Shown: positions 8,229 through 17,400 of the stretch, in pieces
How positions within the stretch are numbered: the first letter of the stretch is position 1
How the letters are laid out: the number at the start of each line of letters is the position of its first letter
Source of the DNA: Herbidospora mongoliensis
GTDB taxonomy: Bacteria; Actinomycetota; Actinomycetes; Streptosporangiales; Streptosporangiaceae
Reading direction: 5' to 3'
DNA length: 64,000 nt
Assembly (NCBI RefSeq): GCF_001570545.1
Contig: NZ_BBXD01000015.1
Coordinates: 124,001-188,000, forward strand
The notes under the pieces: generated by a model
Database searches by the model: none
The model's input: the letters and a program-made list of their open reading frames with translations, nothing else
What the model was told of the DNA's origin: nothing
Position numbers and translations under genes: made by a program

Positions 8229-9279
8229 TGCCGCGCCTGGCCGCGAGCCATGTGGCCGCGCGGTCGGCGGCGCCGTACAGGACCGGGGTGGAGAGCACCA
8301 GGTTCACGGCGCGGCGCCGGGGCTCGTGCACCAGCCAGTGGCGGGTGGCGGTCAGGGAGGGCCGCGACAGGCGGCCCTCGGCCACGTGGTGGTCGCCCGT
8401 CTTGAGGCTGTCCTTGTAGCCCTTCTCGCCGCGACCGAGGTCCATCAGCGTCACGCCCGCCTCGGCCACGGCCCGGCACAGCCGCAGGCGGTGGATCAGG
8501 CCGGGGGAGTAGAACGCGTAGGCCGGGTCGTAGACGGGGAACCAGGCGATGATCGTCGTTTCGGTGCGGACCCCGAAGTTGCCCGCGATCAGGGTGTCCC
8601 CGGCGTAGAGCAGGCCGAGCGTGCCGGTGAAGACCGGGGTCCTGATGTCGTGCAGGCGCTCGGTGACGGCGACCACCCACGGTTCGGCGAAGCGGTCGGG
8701 GCGGCCGGTGCGGCGGTACTGCGCCGACTTCCATCTCTGCAGGGTGTGCAGGGCCTCGCGGTCGGGGGAGTCGAGCTCGAACCTGATCTCGCCGACCTCG
8801 CGGGCCAGCCGCCGCTCCTTCTTCAGGGTCGACTTGTAGATCTTGTTCGAGCGCTCGGAGAGGCCCTTCGCGTAGACGTCGTAGCCCCCGGTCAGGTCGA
8901 TGACCGGGGACGGGTGCAGCTCCTTCTGGCTCTGGACGAACTGGGCCGGGTCGAGATGGTCGAAGGCCCAGACCTTGAGGTCACAGGCCCTCAGCAACTC
9001 CCTCGGGGAGACCTCCAGACCGGGTTCGGCCGCCATGCCCTGCAGGTCGGAGAGCACCGAGCCGATCGGCAGCCCGATCGCACCCCGTTTCTCGAACGGG
9101 AAGAAGGCCCGGCCGCCGTCGATCACCGCCACCCGGGCGTCGTCGCGGACCGAACCGACGGCCTGGGTGTATTCGGGGGCCAGGAACGGGTTGGGGCGGC
9201 GGCCCTGGCGCTCCAGCGCCCGCCACGCGGTCAGCTGCGACCCGGTCAGCTCCGCAGGGCGCAGGACGTCGATTCTCAC
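8206..9279 (-). CDS. CelD/BcsL-type GNAT acetyltransferase (copy 1)
   Basis: The 357-residue protein resembles the COG5653/Acetyltransf_6 group named after CelD, often found in polysaccharide clusters. It starts MRIDVLRPAELTGSQLTAWR and contains NPFLAPEYTQAVGSVRDDARVAV. A basic segment (YKSTLKKERRLAREVGE) is followed by RWKSAQYRRTGRPDRFAEPWV and a C-terminal GNAT-like half (AWFPVYDPAYAFYSPGLIHRLRL, LMDLGRGEKGYKDSLKTGD). It is clearly paralogous to the upstream gene, and the starts and stops overlap by ATGA, so the pair arose by tandem duplication and is co-translated. The acyl acceptor is unknown; a sugar or amino sugar of a surface glycan is likely. Confidence 0.8.
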   Translation of the reverse strand: MRIDVLRPAELTGSQLTAWRALERQGRRPNPFLAPEYTQAVGSVRDDARVAVIDGGRAFFPFEKRGAIGLPIGSVLSDLQGMAAEPGLEVSPRELLRACDLKVWAFDHLDPAQFVQSQKELHPSPVIDLTGGYDVYAKGLSERSNKIYKSTLKKERRLAREVGEIRFELDSPDREALHTLQRWKSAQYRRTGRPDRFAEPWVVAVTERLHDIRTPVFTGTLGLLYAGDTLIAGNFGVRTETTIIAWFPVYDPAYAFYSPGLIHRLRLCRAVAEAGVTLMDLGRGEKGYKDSLKTGDHHVAEGRLSRPSLTATRHWLVHEPRRRAVNLVLSTPVLYGAADRAATWLAARRGTTPESAD

Positions 9280-10328
9280 ACGCGGCCCCGCAGCTTCAGC
9301 GCCTTGTCGGCGAGGGCGTAGAGGCGGGGGTTGCCGATGATCGTCTTCTTGATCTTCCCCGCCGGGGCGGTGCGCAGCCAGTGGAGGGCCGAGGCCGCCC
9401 CCGGCCGCCGGACGGCGCCTTCCGCCAGGGGCAGGGTGCCGTTGCAGATGGTCTGCTTGTAGTCGCCGGCGGTCCCGGTGTCGATGTGCCGCAGCCCCTG
9501 CGCGGCGGCGGCTTCGACCAGGCGTAAATGGTGAATCAGACCGGGCGAATAAGAGCCCAGCGCGGGATCGTAAGCGGGGAACCAGCCCGCCATGACGCCC
9601 TCGCTGACCAGGCCGAAATGCGCGGCGACCGGGCGGTCGCCCACCGACAGAACCGACAGCGGGGCGCTGAATTCGGGGGTCTGAATGTCACGCAGCCGTT
9701 CGATCAGCGCTGCCACCCACGGTTCGGTGGTGCGGTCGGCGCGGCCGATGCGGCGGTATTGGTCGGACTTCCAGCGGAGCAGCGCGCCGAAATGATCATT
9801 TGACGCGTATTCGTAGGTCAGCGGGCCGAGGTCCCGCTGCAACTTGCGCTCTTTGTAGATGATCGTCTTGTACGACTTCGGGGACGTCTCACGAAAGAAC
9901 TTGATATATCCGTCATATCCGGATTCGAGATCGAGCAGCATCGCTGTCCGATTCTCCTCCGCCGCGAACCATGGCTGCCCGCCGACCAGGTATTCGAACT
10001 CGAAGACGTCCAATCCGCAGCCTTTCAGCAGATCGGCACGGTTCAACTCGATTCCGGGACGGTGCACCACGCCCTGCGCCAGGGTGATCCACGCCGCCAG
10101 CGGCCGGCCCGCTCTGGGGCCGCACGGTTCGAACGGCAGGAAGCCGGCAATTTCGGTGTCTTCCCAGATCACGGCCACTCTGGCGTCGTCGCGGACCGCG
10201 CTGACCGCCTGCGCGAACTCGGGTGCCAGCCAGGGGCTGGCGAGGTGGGGCGAGGCCCGGCGCATCGACCGCCAGGCCGATGATTCCGGCTCGCCGAGAT
10301 CGCGGGGACGTACGACATCGATCTTCAT
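9276..10328 (-). CDS. CelD/BcsL-type GNAT acetyltransferase (copy 2)
   Basis: The 350-residue protein aligns along its whole length with the downstream gene. It shares the start MKIDVVRPRDL, the APEFAQAVSAVRDDARVAVI block, [49 protein letters not shown] and HIDTGTAGDYKQTICNGTLPLAEG. It belongs to the same CelD-like GNAT group. It is the first gene of a two-gene minus-strand operon, divergent from the P450 gene across about 90 nt that may hold both promoters. The paralogues have diverged substantially, which suggests different substrates rather than a recent duplication. Confidence 0.8.
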   Translation of the reverse strand: MKIDVVRPRDLGEPESSAWRSMRRASPHLASPWLAPEFAQAVSAVRDDARVAVIWEDTEIAGFLPFEPCGPRAGRPLAAWITLAQGVVHRPGIELNRADLLKGCGLDVFEFEYLVGGQPWFAAEENRTAMLLDLESGYDGYIKFFRETSPKSYKTIIYKERKLQRDLGPLTYEYASNDHFGALLRWKSDQYRRIGRADRTTEPWVAALIERLRDIQTPEFSAPLSVLSVGDRPVAAHFGLVSEGVMAGWFPAYDPALGSYSPGLIHHLRLVEAAAAQGLRHIDTGTAGDYKQTICNGTLPLAEGAVRRPGAASALHWLRTAPAGKIKKTIIGNPRLYALADKALKLRGRV

Positions 10329-10421
10329 ATGCGATGAATTCCGGTGACCTAGGAGGCGATGACCGCGCCATACTAATCACGCGAATACCGGCCCGTCCCC
10401 CGACCTGAGGTGCTGCCCCTT

Positions 10422-11678
10422 ATGACCGCCGCGCCAGTCTCCATCGACGACATCGACCTGGGCAGCCTGTCCTTCTGGGGCCGGCCCCACCCCGAGAGAC
10501 TGGCGGCCTTCGCGCGGCTGCGGCAGATCGAGAAGCCCATGTACTTCGGGGAGCCGCGCGTCCCGGGCCTGCGGTCGGGCAAGGGGTTCTACGCGCTGGT
10601 CCGGCACCAGGAGATCACCGACGCGCTGCGCAACCCGGCCGTGTTCAGCAGCTACCCGTCAGTGTCGATCCCGCCGCCGCCGTTCTGGGCGAAGTACATC
10701 TTCGGCAACTCGATGGTGAACCTCGACGACCCCCAGCACGGCCGCCTGCGCCGCATCATCGCCCGCGCGTTCACCCCGCGCATGCTCGACAAGAGCGAGC
10801 AGGACGTCACGGCCAACGTCAACCGCATCATCGACGGCGTCATCGCCGCAGGTCCGGGCGGTGACTTCATCACCCAGATCGCCAACCCCATCGCCTCGGG
10901 CGTCATCTGCGACATCGTGGGCGTCCCGGAGGAGCACCGGAACCTGGTCATCGAGCGGGTGCACACCTGGGCCGACTACACGGGCGTGCGGCCCGGGTTC
11001 GTGTCGTCGCTGGGGCTGGCCGTCAAGAACACATGGGGTCTGGTGGGCCTGCGCCGGATGGTCATCGAGCTCGGCAAGGAGCGCCGCCAGGACCCGCGCG
11101 AAGACGTCATCTCGCAGCTCGTCACCGCCAACATCGACGGCGAGAAGCTGACCAGCATGGAGCTCGGCGCGTTCTTCACCCTGCTGGTCACCGCCGGCAT
11201 CAACACCGCCAGCAACGCCATGGCCCACGGCTTACGCCTGCTCACCACCCATCCCGACCAGCGCGAACTCCTCGTCGATGACTTCGACAAGCACATCGGC
11301 ACGTTCATCGAGGAGATCGTCCGCTACGTCACGCCGGGCATGCGCACCGGCCGCACGATCAAGGTCGAGCACGAGGTCGGCGGCCAGGTCTTCAAACCGG
11401 GCGACAAGGTCGTCCTCTACTTTCTTTCCGCCAATCGCGACGAAACGGTCTTCGCCGATCCTGACGCCTTCGACATCGCCCGTGACCCCAATCCACATGT
11501 CGGGTTCGGGGCCCCGGGTATCCACTTCTGCCTCGGTGCGAATCTCGTCCGGAAAGAACTCACTGTCGCCTTCCGGGAGCTTTTCCAGCGCCTTCCGGAG
11601 ATCCACGCCATCGGTGAAGGACGCCAACTGCGTTCCAACTTCGAGAACGGTCTGACCGAGTTGCGATTCGGCTTCTAG
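10422..11678 (+). CDS. Cytochrome P450
   Basis: This is a 418-residue soluble bacterial class I P450. The heme-binding loop is VGFGAPGIHFCLGANLVR with the axial Cys near residue 370; the ExxR motif is EEIVRYV; the I-helix reads LLVTAGINTASNAMAHG, with Asn and Thr where many P450s have a conserved acid/Thr pair. The start is the ATG after GAGG at 10407; an in-frame GTG at 10410 would add four residues. No ferredoxin or reductase gene is adjacent. The context (GNATs on one side; glycoside hydrolase and glycosyltransferases on the other) hints at modification of a lipid or glycan precursor, but the substrate is unknown. Confidence 0.92.
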   Translation: MTAAPVSIDDIDLGSLSFWGRPHPERLAAFARLRQIEKPMYFGEPRVPGLRSGKGFYALVRHQEITDALRNPAVFSSYPSVSIPPPPFWAKYIFGNSMVNLDDPQHGRLRRIIARAFTPRMLDKSEQDVTANVNRIIDGVIAAGPGGDFITQIANPIASGVICDIVGVPEEHRNLVIERVHTWADYTGVRPGFVSSLGLAVKNTWGLVGLRRMVIELGKERRQDPREDVISQLVTANIDGEKLTSMELGAFFTLLVTAGINTASNAMAHGLRLLTTHPDQRELLVDDFDKHIGTFIEEIVRYVTPGMRTGRTIKVEHEVGGQVFKPGDKVVLYFLSANRDETVFADPDAFDIARDPNPHVGFGAPGIHFCLGANLVRKELTVAFRELFQRLPEIHAIGEGRQLRSNFENGLTELRFGF

Positions 11679-11727
11679 ATTCCGGGGTAACCCGCGATTC
11701 TTATGTTTCGCCCGATATCGTGTCCGG

Positions 11728-13134
11728 GTGGCTCGAGAGAATCGGCGGCACTGGCGGCACGCGCGCCGTTCCCTCCGCACCAGGCTCATCATGCTCTTCA
11801 CGACCGTCACCGTCGCCGGTGCGGTCGCCGCCCTCATCATCGCGATGTCCGGGCCCCCGACGGTCCCGTGGGAGCCGTTAGGAGACCAGGGTGAGTCGGC
11901 GCCCGAGGCGGTGGCCGGCCCCGCGGCGGCGAAACCGATCGTGATCGGCGGCGGCGCGCCCCACGGGTTCCCCATCTGGGGCTTCTCCCACACCCGCTTC
12001 AGCGTCGACTCGGGCCCGCCCGAGGTCACCGCCATCGCGGAGAAGAGCCTGGCCCGCGGCCGGATCATCCAGAACCAGCACATCATGGGCTTCGGCACCC
12101 TCAACCCCGAGCCCTCGCCCGGCAAATACGACTGGGACAGCATGGACAGCCGGATGGCCGCCATCAAGCGGTCGGGCGGTCTGCCGGTCATCACCCTGTG
12201 CTGCGCCCCCGACTGGATGGTCGGCGGCAAGCCCGGCCAGACCGACTGGGAGAAGAACTTCACCCAGTCGCCGCTGCGCAAGCACTACAAGAACTTCGCC
12301 CACCTGGCCGCCACCGCGGCCAAGCGCTACCCGTACGTCCGCCACTTCATCGTCTGGAACGAGTTCAAGGGCTTCTTCAACGAAGGCCTGAAGCGGTGGG
12401 ACTACGAGGGCTACACCGAGATGTACAACTACGTCTACGACGCCCTGAAGAAGGTCAACCCGAAGATCCAGGTCGGCGGCCCCTACATCAACGTCACCGA
12501 CCGGCCCGGCTGGAAGTCCGAGGTGTCGGGCCCGTGGGGCAGCCAGGACCAGCGCGGTCTCGACGCGATCAGGTTCTGGCTGAAGAACAAGCACGGCGCC
12601 GACTTCATCGTGGTCGACGGCACCTCCGAGTCGTCCAAGGGCATGTATCCCGACGAGTTCAAGGCGCTGGCGAAGTTCTCGGCCGTCAACGGGTGGCTGA
12701 AGAAGCAGACCAAGCTGCCGATCTGGTGGGCCGAGTGGTACTTCGAGCCCGCCGAGTCCGACTGGACCACTGGCCGCCGCCTGGCCGTCCAGGCCGCCGC
12801 GATGATCGAGTTCGCCAAGAGCGGCACCGCCGCCGCCCTCTACTGGTCACCTCAGGGTGAGGGCCGCGCGTGCGACGGCTGCCTGTGGACCAACCTCGAC
12901 CAGCCGAAGGCCGGTCAGCCGCTGCCCGCGCTGACCATGCTGCAGGAGTTCGCCCGGTCGTTCCCGGCCGGGACCCGGCTGGCGAGCGTGCCCACGGCCC
13001 ACCCGGCGATCCGGGTGCTGGCGTCGTCGAAGAGGCTGGTCGTGGTCAACACGCGGGGCGAGGAGACCAGGGCGTCGGTCGACGGGAAGCAGGTCACGCT
13101 CAAGTCCTACGAAGTCCGCTGGATCAACCGATGA
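11728..13134 (+). CDS. Membrane-anchored clan GH-A glycoside hydrolase (GH39-like)
   Basis: The 468-residue protein has a basic N-terminus and one membrane segment (about residues 18-40, LIMLFTTVTVAGAVAALII), so the catalytic domain faces outside. The body is a (beta/alpha)8 hydrolase: FIVWNEFKGFF places the acid/base Glu at about 212, preceded by Asn as in clan GH-A, and PIWWAEWYFEP gives a candidate nucleophile Glu near 336. Overall pattern is nearest to GH39-like xylosidase/iduronidase relatives. The C-terminal ~100 residues form a beta-rich module. Its stop overlaps the start of the GT2 gene (ATGA), tying it to glycan synthesis or turnover. Confidence 0.8.
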   Translation: MARENRRHWRHARRSLRTRLIMLFTTVTVAGAVAALIIAMSGPPTVPWEPLGDQGESAPEAVAGPAAAKPIVIGGGAPHGFPIWGFSHTRFSVDSGPPEVTAIAEKSLARGRIIQNQHIMGFGTLNPEPSPGKYDWDSMDSRMAAIKRSGGLPVITLCCAPDWMVGGKPGQTDWEKNFTQSPLRKHYKNFAHLAATAAKRYPYVRHFIVWNEFKGFFNEGLKRWDYEGYTEMYNYVYDALKKVNPKIQVGGPYINVTDRPGWKSEVSGPWGSQDQRGLDAIRFWLKNKHGADFIVVDGTSESSKGMYPDEFKALAKFSAVNGWLKKQTKLPIWWAEWYFEPAESDWTTGRRLAVQAAAMIEFAKSGTAAALYWSPQGEGRACDGCLWTNLDQPKAGQPLPALTMLQEFARSFPAGTRLASVPTAHPAIRVLASSKRLVVVNTRGEETRASVDGKQVTLKSYEVRWINR

Positions 13135-14036
13135 ACGACTGGCCCGCTGTCAGCGTGGTCGTCTGCACGACCGGCAACCGGCCCGAGATGCTGCGCGAGG
13201 CGCTGGCGTCTCTCCGCGCCCAGGACTACCCCGGCGACGTCACCGCCGTCATCGTGTTCGACCGGTGCGACCCCGACAAAGAGGTCCTGTCCGACGACCC
13301 GCACCGCCGCGTGACCTGGACGACCAACGAACGCGTCCCCAACGTCGCGGGCAGCCGCAACAGCGGCATCCTGGCGGCGGAAGACGACCTGGTGGCCTTC
13401 TGCGACGACGACAACACCTGGCGGCCGACGAAACTCCGGCTCCAGGTCGAGGCGCTCCAGGCGAACCCCGACGCGGCCCTGGTCTCCTGCGGGATGGTGT
13501 CGACCCAGGAACGGCTCTGGCCCGCCTCACACATCACCTTCGACGACCTGCTGCGCTCCCGCATCCCGGCGGCGACGACGTCGTCGTTCCTGATGCGCCG
13601 CGACCTGCTGACGGGCCCGGTCGGCATCTTCTCCGAGGAGATCCCGCGCGGCTTCGCCGAGGACTACGAGCTGTTGCTGAGGTGCGCCCGGCACGCCCCG
13701 ATCCCTTACGTGCCGGAGATCCTGGTCGAGGTGCCGCCGCACGAGGGCTCCCACTTCTACGGCCGCTGGTCGATGATCGCCGACTCCCACGAGTGGCTGC
13801 TGAACAACTATCCCGAGTTCCGGCGGGATCGTCGCGGTTACGCCCGCCTGGCGGGACAGGTGGCCTTCGAGAGTTCGATGGCCCGCGACTGGGGCCGGTC
13901 GCTCAAGTGGGCTCGCAGGGCGTTCCTCACCTCGCCGATGGAACCCCGAACTTATGCGGCGCTGGCGATCTCTTCCCGGCTAGTCTCCGGAGCATGGATC
14001 ATCAGGAAGGTGCAGGCCCGGGGCAGCGGAACCTGA
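13131..14036 (+). CDS. Glycosyltransferase family 2
   Basis: The 301-residue GT-A protein begins MNDWPAVSVVVCTTGNRPEMLREALASL, the usual nucleotide-binding start. AFCDDDNTW is the metal-binding acidic motif, and FAEDYELLLRCARHAP resembles the acceptor/catalytic ED region. No membrane segment is obvious, so it is cytosolic or membrane-associated. The frame is open further upstream (12870), but that part overlaps the hydrolase gene and lacks family similarity. The ATGA overlap with the hydrolase and the 43-nt overlap with the next gene indicate one operon. Donor and acceptor are unknown. Confidence 0.88.
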   Translation: MNDWPAVSVVVCTTGNRPEMLREALASLRAQDYPGDVTAVIVFDRCDPDKEVLSDDPHRRVTWTTNERVPNVAGSRNSGILAAEDDLVAFCDDDNTWRPTKLRLQVEALQANPDAALVSCGMVSTQERLWPASHITFDDLLRSRIPAATTSSFLMRRDLLTGPVGIFSEEIPRGFAEDYELLLRCARHAPIPYVPEILVEVPPHEGSHFYGRWSMIADSHEWLLNNYPEFRRDRRGYARLAGQVAFESSMARDWGRSLKWARRAFLTSPMEPRTYAALAISSRLVSGAWIIRKVQARGSGT

Positions 14037-14479
14037 AGGCCGCCGTCTGGCTCTGGATCGCCTTCGTGCTCGCGATCCCCGCCGGATGCGGCGCGTTATT
14101 CTGGGCGGTGATGGACGACACCGTGACCGTCGACGACTCCATCCGGGAGGAGATCTCGGCCGGGCTTGGCATCGTCGACATGTACGAGGGCGCCGGCAAC
14201 GGCGCGGGGAGCACCACCTTTGAGGCCGAGTACATCGTGCTCCGGACCACCGTCGACCGGCAGGTCGAGGCGATGAGGAAGGTCGGCTGGACGCTCGACG
14301 AGTATGGGAACCTGCGCCGAGACGGCACCCACGCCGCGATCGGACCGCTGCCCGACTTCATCCGCGAGTGGAACCGCGATGACGGGGTGGTCGCGGTGTA
14401 CCGCGCGGCCCAGCGGTTCGCCACGAATGTCGCCGATCCGGAGAACCACGTCGTCGTCGAACTCGAGTCGGGCTGGTAG
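13994..14479 (+). CDS. Small membrane-anchored protein of unknown function
   Basis: The 161-residue product has a short cytosolic N-terminus, one hydrophobic segment (about residues 16-42, AAVWLWIAFVLAIPAGCGALF) and a mixed soluble C-terminal domain. I do not recognise a family. The start ATG lies inside the 3' end of the GT2 gene (43-nt overlap), suggesting translational coupling. Its stop is directly next to the stop of the convergent flippase fusion, with no intergenic DNA. Third-position GC bias supports it as a real gene. A role with the neighbouring glycan genes is inferred from position only. Confidence 0.65.
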   Translation: MDHQEGAGPGQRNLKAAVWLWIAFVLAIPAGCGALFWAVMDDTVTVDDSIREEISAGLGIVDMYEGAGNGAGSTTFEAEYIVLRTTVDRQVEAMRKVGWTLDEYGNLRRDGTHAAIGPLPDFIREWNRDDGVVAVYRAAQRFATNVADPENHVVVELESGW

Positions 14480-17400
14480 TCACACGCTCAGCAGCATGAA
14501 CCTCTCCAGGACGACCCAGCCCGCCAGCAGCAGGAACGGGATCGACAGCCAGGCCAGCCGCCGGCTCCAGTACCAGGTCCCCGGCCGCTCCCGAATCCGG
14601 ATGATCTCGCGGGTGATGATCAGCAGCACGAAGATCGCCAGCGCGATCAGCCCGTAGGGCGTCCACGGCGTCTCGCCGATGCGGAACGGTGTCCCGCGCA
14701 GTTGCGGCGCGATCCGGCCCGTCGGCTGTTCCTTCAGGGCGTACACCGCCGCGTCGTCGTTCCAGACGAGCGTCTCCAGCTCCGGATGCTGGGCCAGCGA
14801 TACCCGGATCTTCGGGCCCCAGTCGGGCGGGTAGTTGGCGTCGATCTCCAGGGACGCCTCCTGGCTGCGGGTCGCCAGGATGAACGAACCCGGGCCCGCG
14901 TCGCGGAGCTGTTCGACCACGTTGTCGACCTTCAGCGGGTCCCGTCCGGCCGTCGCCCTGATCTGGCGGACCCGTTCGACCCCGGTCAGGCTCCACGAGA
15001 TCGACGAACCGCCGTCGCCCTCGGGGACCAGGTAGAGGATGCGGGTGGTCTCCAGATCCCGCTCGTAGATGTAGTCGATGGCGGCGCGCTCCGAGGGCGA
15101 CGTCCACTCGTACTTCTCGTTGCCGAACCTGGCCAGCAGGAACGCGCCCGCGAGTCCCAGCACGAGGACGCACGCGACTATCGGGCGCAGCCTGGCCAGC
15201 TGGGGGAAGCGCCGTTTCGGCGGCACCTTGCTCGGCAGGCCGGGGTAGAAGAGGTAGGCGACCAGGATGCTGGTGGCCGGCAGGGTGAACAGGTAGACGC
15301 GCAGGCCGAGCTCGCCGCCGTAGCTGAGCATGGCCAGCGACAGGACCGGCACCACCATCATCACGAAGACGACCCGGTCACCGATGCCCTTCTTGAGCCG
15401 CCGTAGCAGGCCCAGCCCGGCCAGACCCAGGATGACCCCGGTGATGGCCAGGCGTGTATACAGGACGATCAGGCGTTCGGGGTTGGTGGAGCTGATCCGG
15501 CCGGTGGTCTGCGAGGTGAGGTTGCCGCCGACCTGGCCGACCGAGCCGACCATCGCGTCGAGGTGGCCCGACCAGTAGGCGACGGCCATGTAGTTGACGT
15601 AGGCGGCCACGATCGCGCCGAACAGGATGACCATCATGAAGCTGAGGCGGGTCCGCCGGAACACCACGAACCCGAGCAGCACGCCGCACATCATGAACGG
15701 CGTGATCTGGTGGGACGTCGCGGTCGCCACGAAGATCAGCACGATCAGGATCAGAATGATGATCTTGTCGGTGGTCGTGGTCTTCCTGGGCGCCCGCTCG
15801 CCCGGCCGCAGCGTCCAGCGGCGCCGCCAGAACGACGAGACCGGGTCGACCCGGACGAACCAGGTCAGCAGGATCGCGACGAAGAGCATGTAGAGCAGGT
15901 ACGTCATGCCCTGCGGCGAGAAGTAGTCCTGGCCGACCCACTGGGACACCACGAAGATCATCAGGGCCAGCCACTTGGCCCGGCGGTCGGCCTGGAGCCG
16001 TCTGACGATCACGATCAGCGGGATCAGGTAGGCCACGTTCGAGATGAGCGGCCACCAGTTGAGCAGCGCCGCCGCGTCCTCGACCCCGGCCGCCCTGATC
16101 ATGAAGGCCGAGAAGACCGAGAAGCCGGGCCAGTTGAAGCGGGCGTCCAGGGCGACCAGGGTCTCGCCGGTGCGGGCGATGTAGTCGACGAAGCCGCCGA
16201 TCGTCCAGGCGACCGGGAACCGGGGGAGGGGTTCGACCAGGACCGCCGCGCCGTGCAGGGCGAACATGACGGCCAGGATCTGGAACAGCAGCAGGATCGG
16301 GCGGTTGCGCTTCTGGGTGAGGGTGTCGAAGAAGCTCAGGATCAGCAGCGCGATGGCGAACAGGGCGACCGGCGGCATGACCGACACCAGGCCGAGGCCC
16401 GTCATCGCGTAGAGATCCACGCCGACCAGGCCGGTGGGGCGGGCCTTCATCGCCAGCACGTACATGACCAGGGCCTGGACTGTGATGGCGGCGCCCAGCC
16501 ATTCACGGGGCTGACGCAACAGCAGGACCGCGCTCCGCAGCCAGTAGCGTCGAGGTTTCGCGTCCGAGGGTGGCTGGACGCGTTCGGGGACCACCACGAG
16601 TTCACCGGCGGGGGCGACGGCCCAGCCCGGTGCGACCACCCGGAACTCCTGGGTTTTCAGCCCGAATTCCGAGTCGCTCCAGTCGACGTGCTCTTCGGCG
16701 GCGGCGGCGATTTCCGCTTCTTCCGGAGCCTCTTCGGCCGTTGTATCGGCGACTGTGTCTGCGACTTCTTTTTCGTCGGTCTTTTCTTCAGACGCCTTTT
16801 CGCCGGTGGTTGATTGATCTTCCAGCTCTTCTGTACGTAATGGCGCATCCCCCTCAGGGAGATCATCACCATCCGGCCCGTCGACGATCGGATCGGAGCG
16901 GGACTCCTGGGCGGCGATTCTGGCCGCCATCAGTCTGCGGATGCCGCCGAAGGGGAGGGCTACGGGTCTGATGGTGTCCACCGCTTCGGAATCATCGGAG
17001 GTGTGCCGCGACGGTGGGGGTTCGTTCGAGGACACGGAATCAGTTTCTCCACCTTTTGGCCGACATAGGCGGATCAATGCCGGAGCCACGGCGGCCGCCA
17101 TGACACTCTGCGTGATGACCAGCGCGATCCCGACGCCCTCGATGCCGTGGCGGGGCAGCAGCAGCCACGTCAGCCCGAGCGCCAGCACGCACCGCACCGC
17201 CTGGATGTACAGCAACGGGCGGCTGCGCCCCATGGCCCGCAGCGCGCCCAGGTAGAGCTCGACGAACGCCCGCGCCAGCGTGGCCAGCGCGATCAGCCGC
17301 AGCAGCGTGGTGCCGTTGTCGGCGAACTCGGCCCCGAAAACCGACAGCACCAGGGGCGCGACGAGCACCACCAGGGCGATCATCGGGATCAGCACGGTCA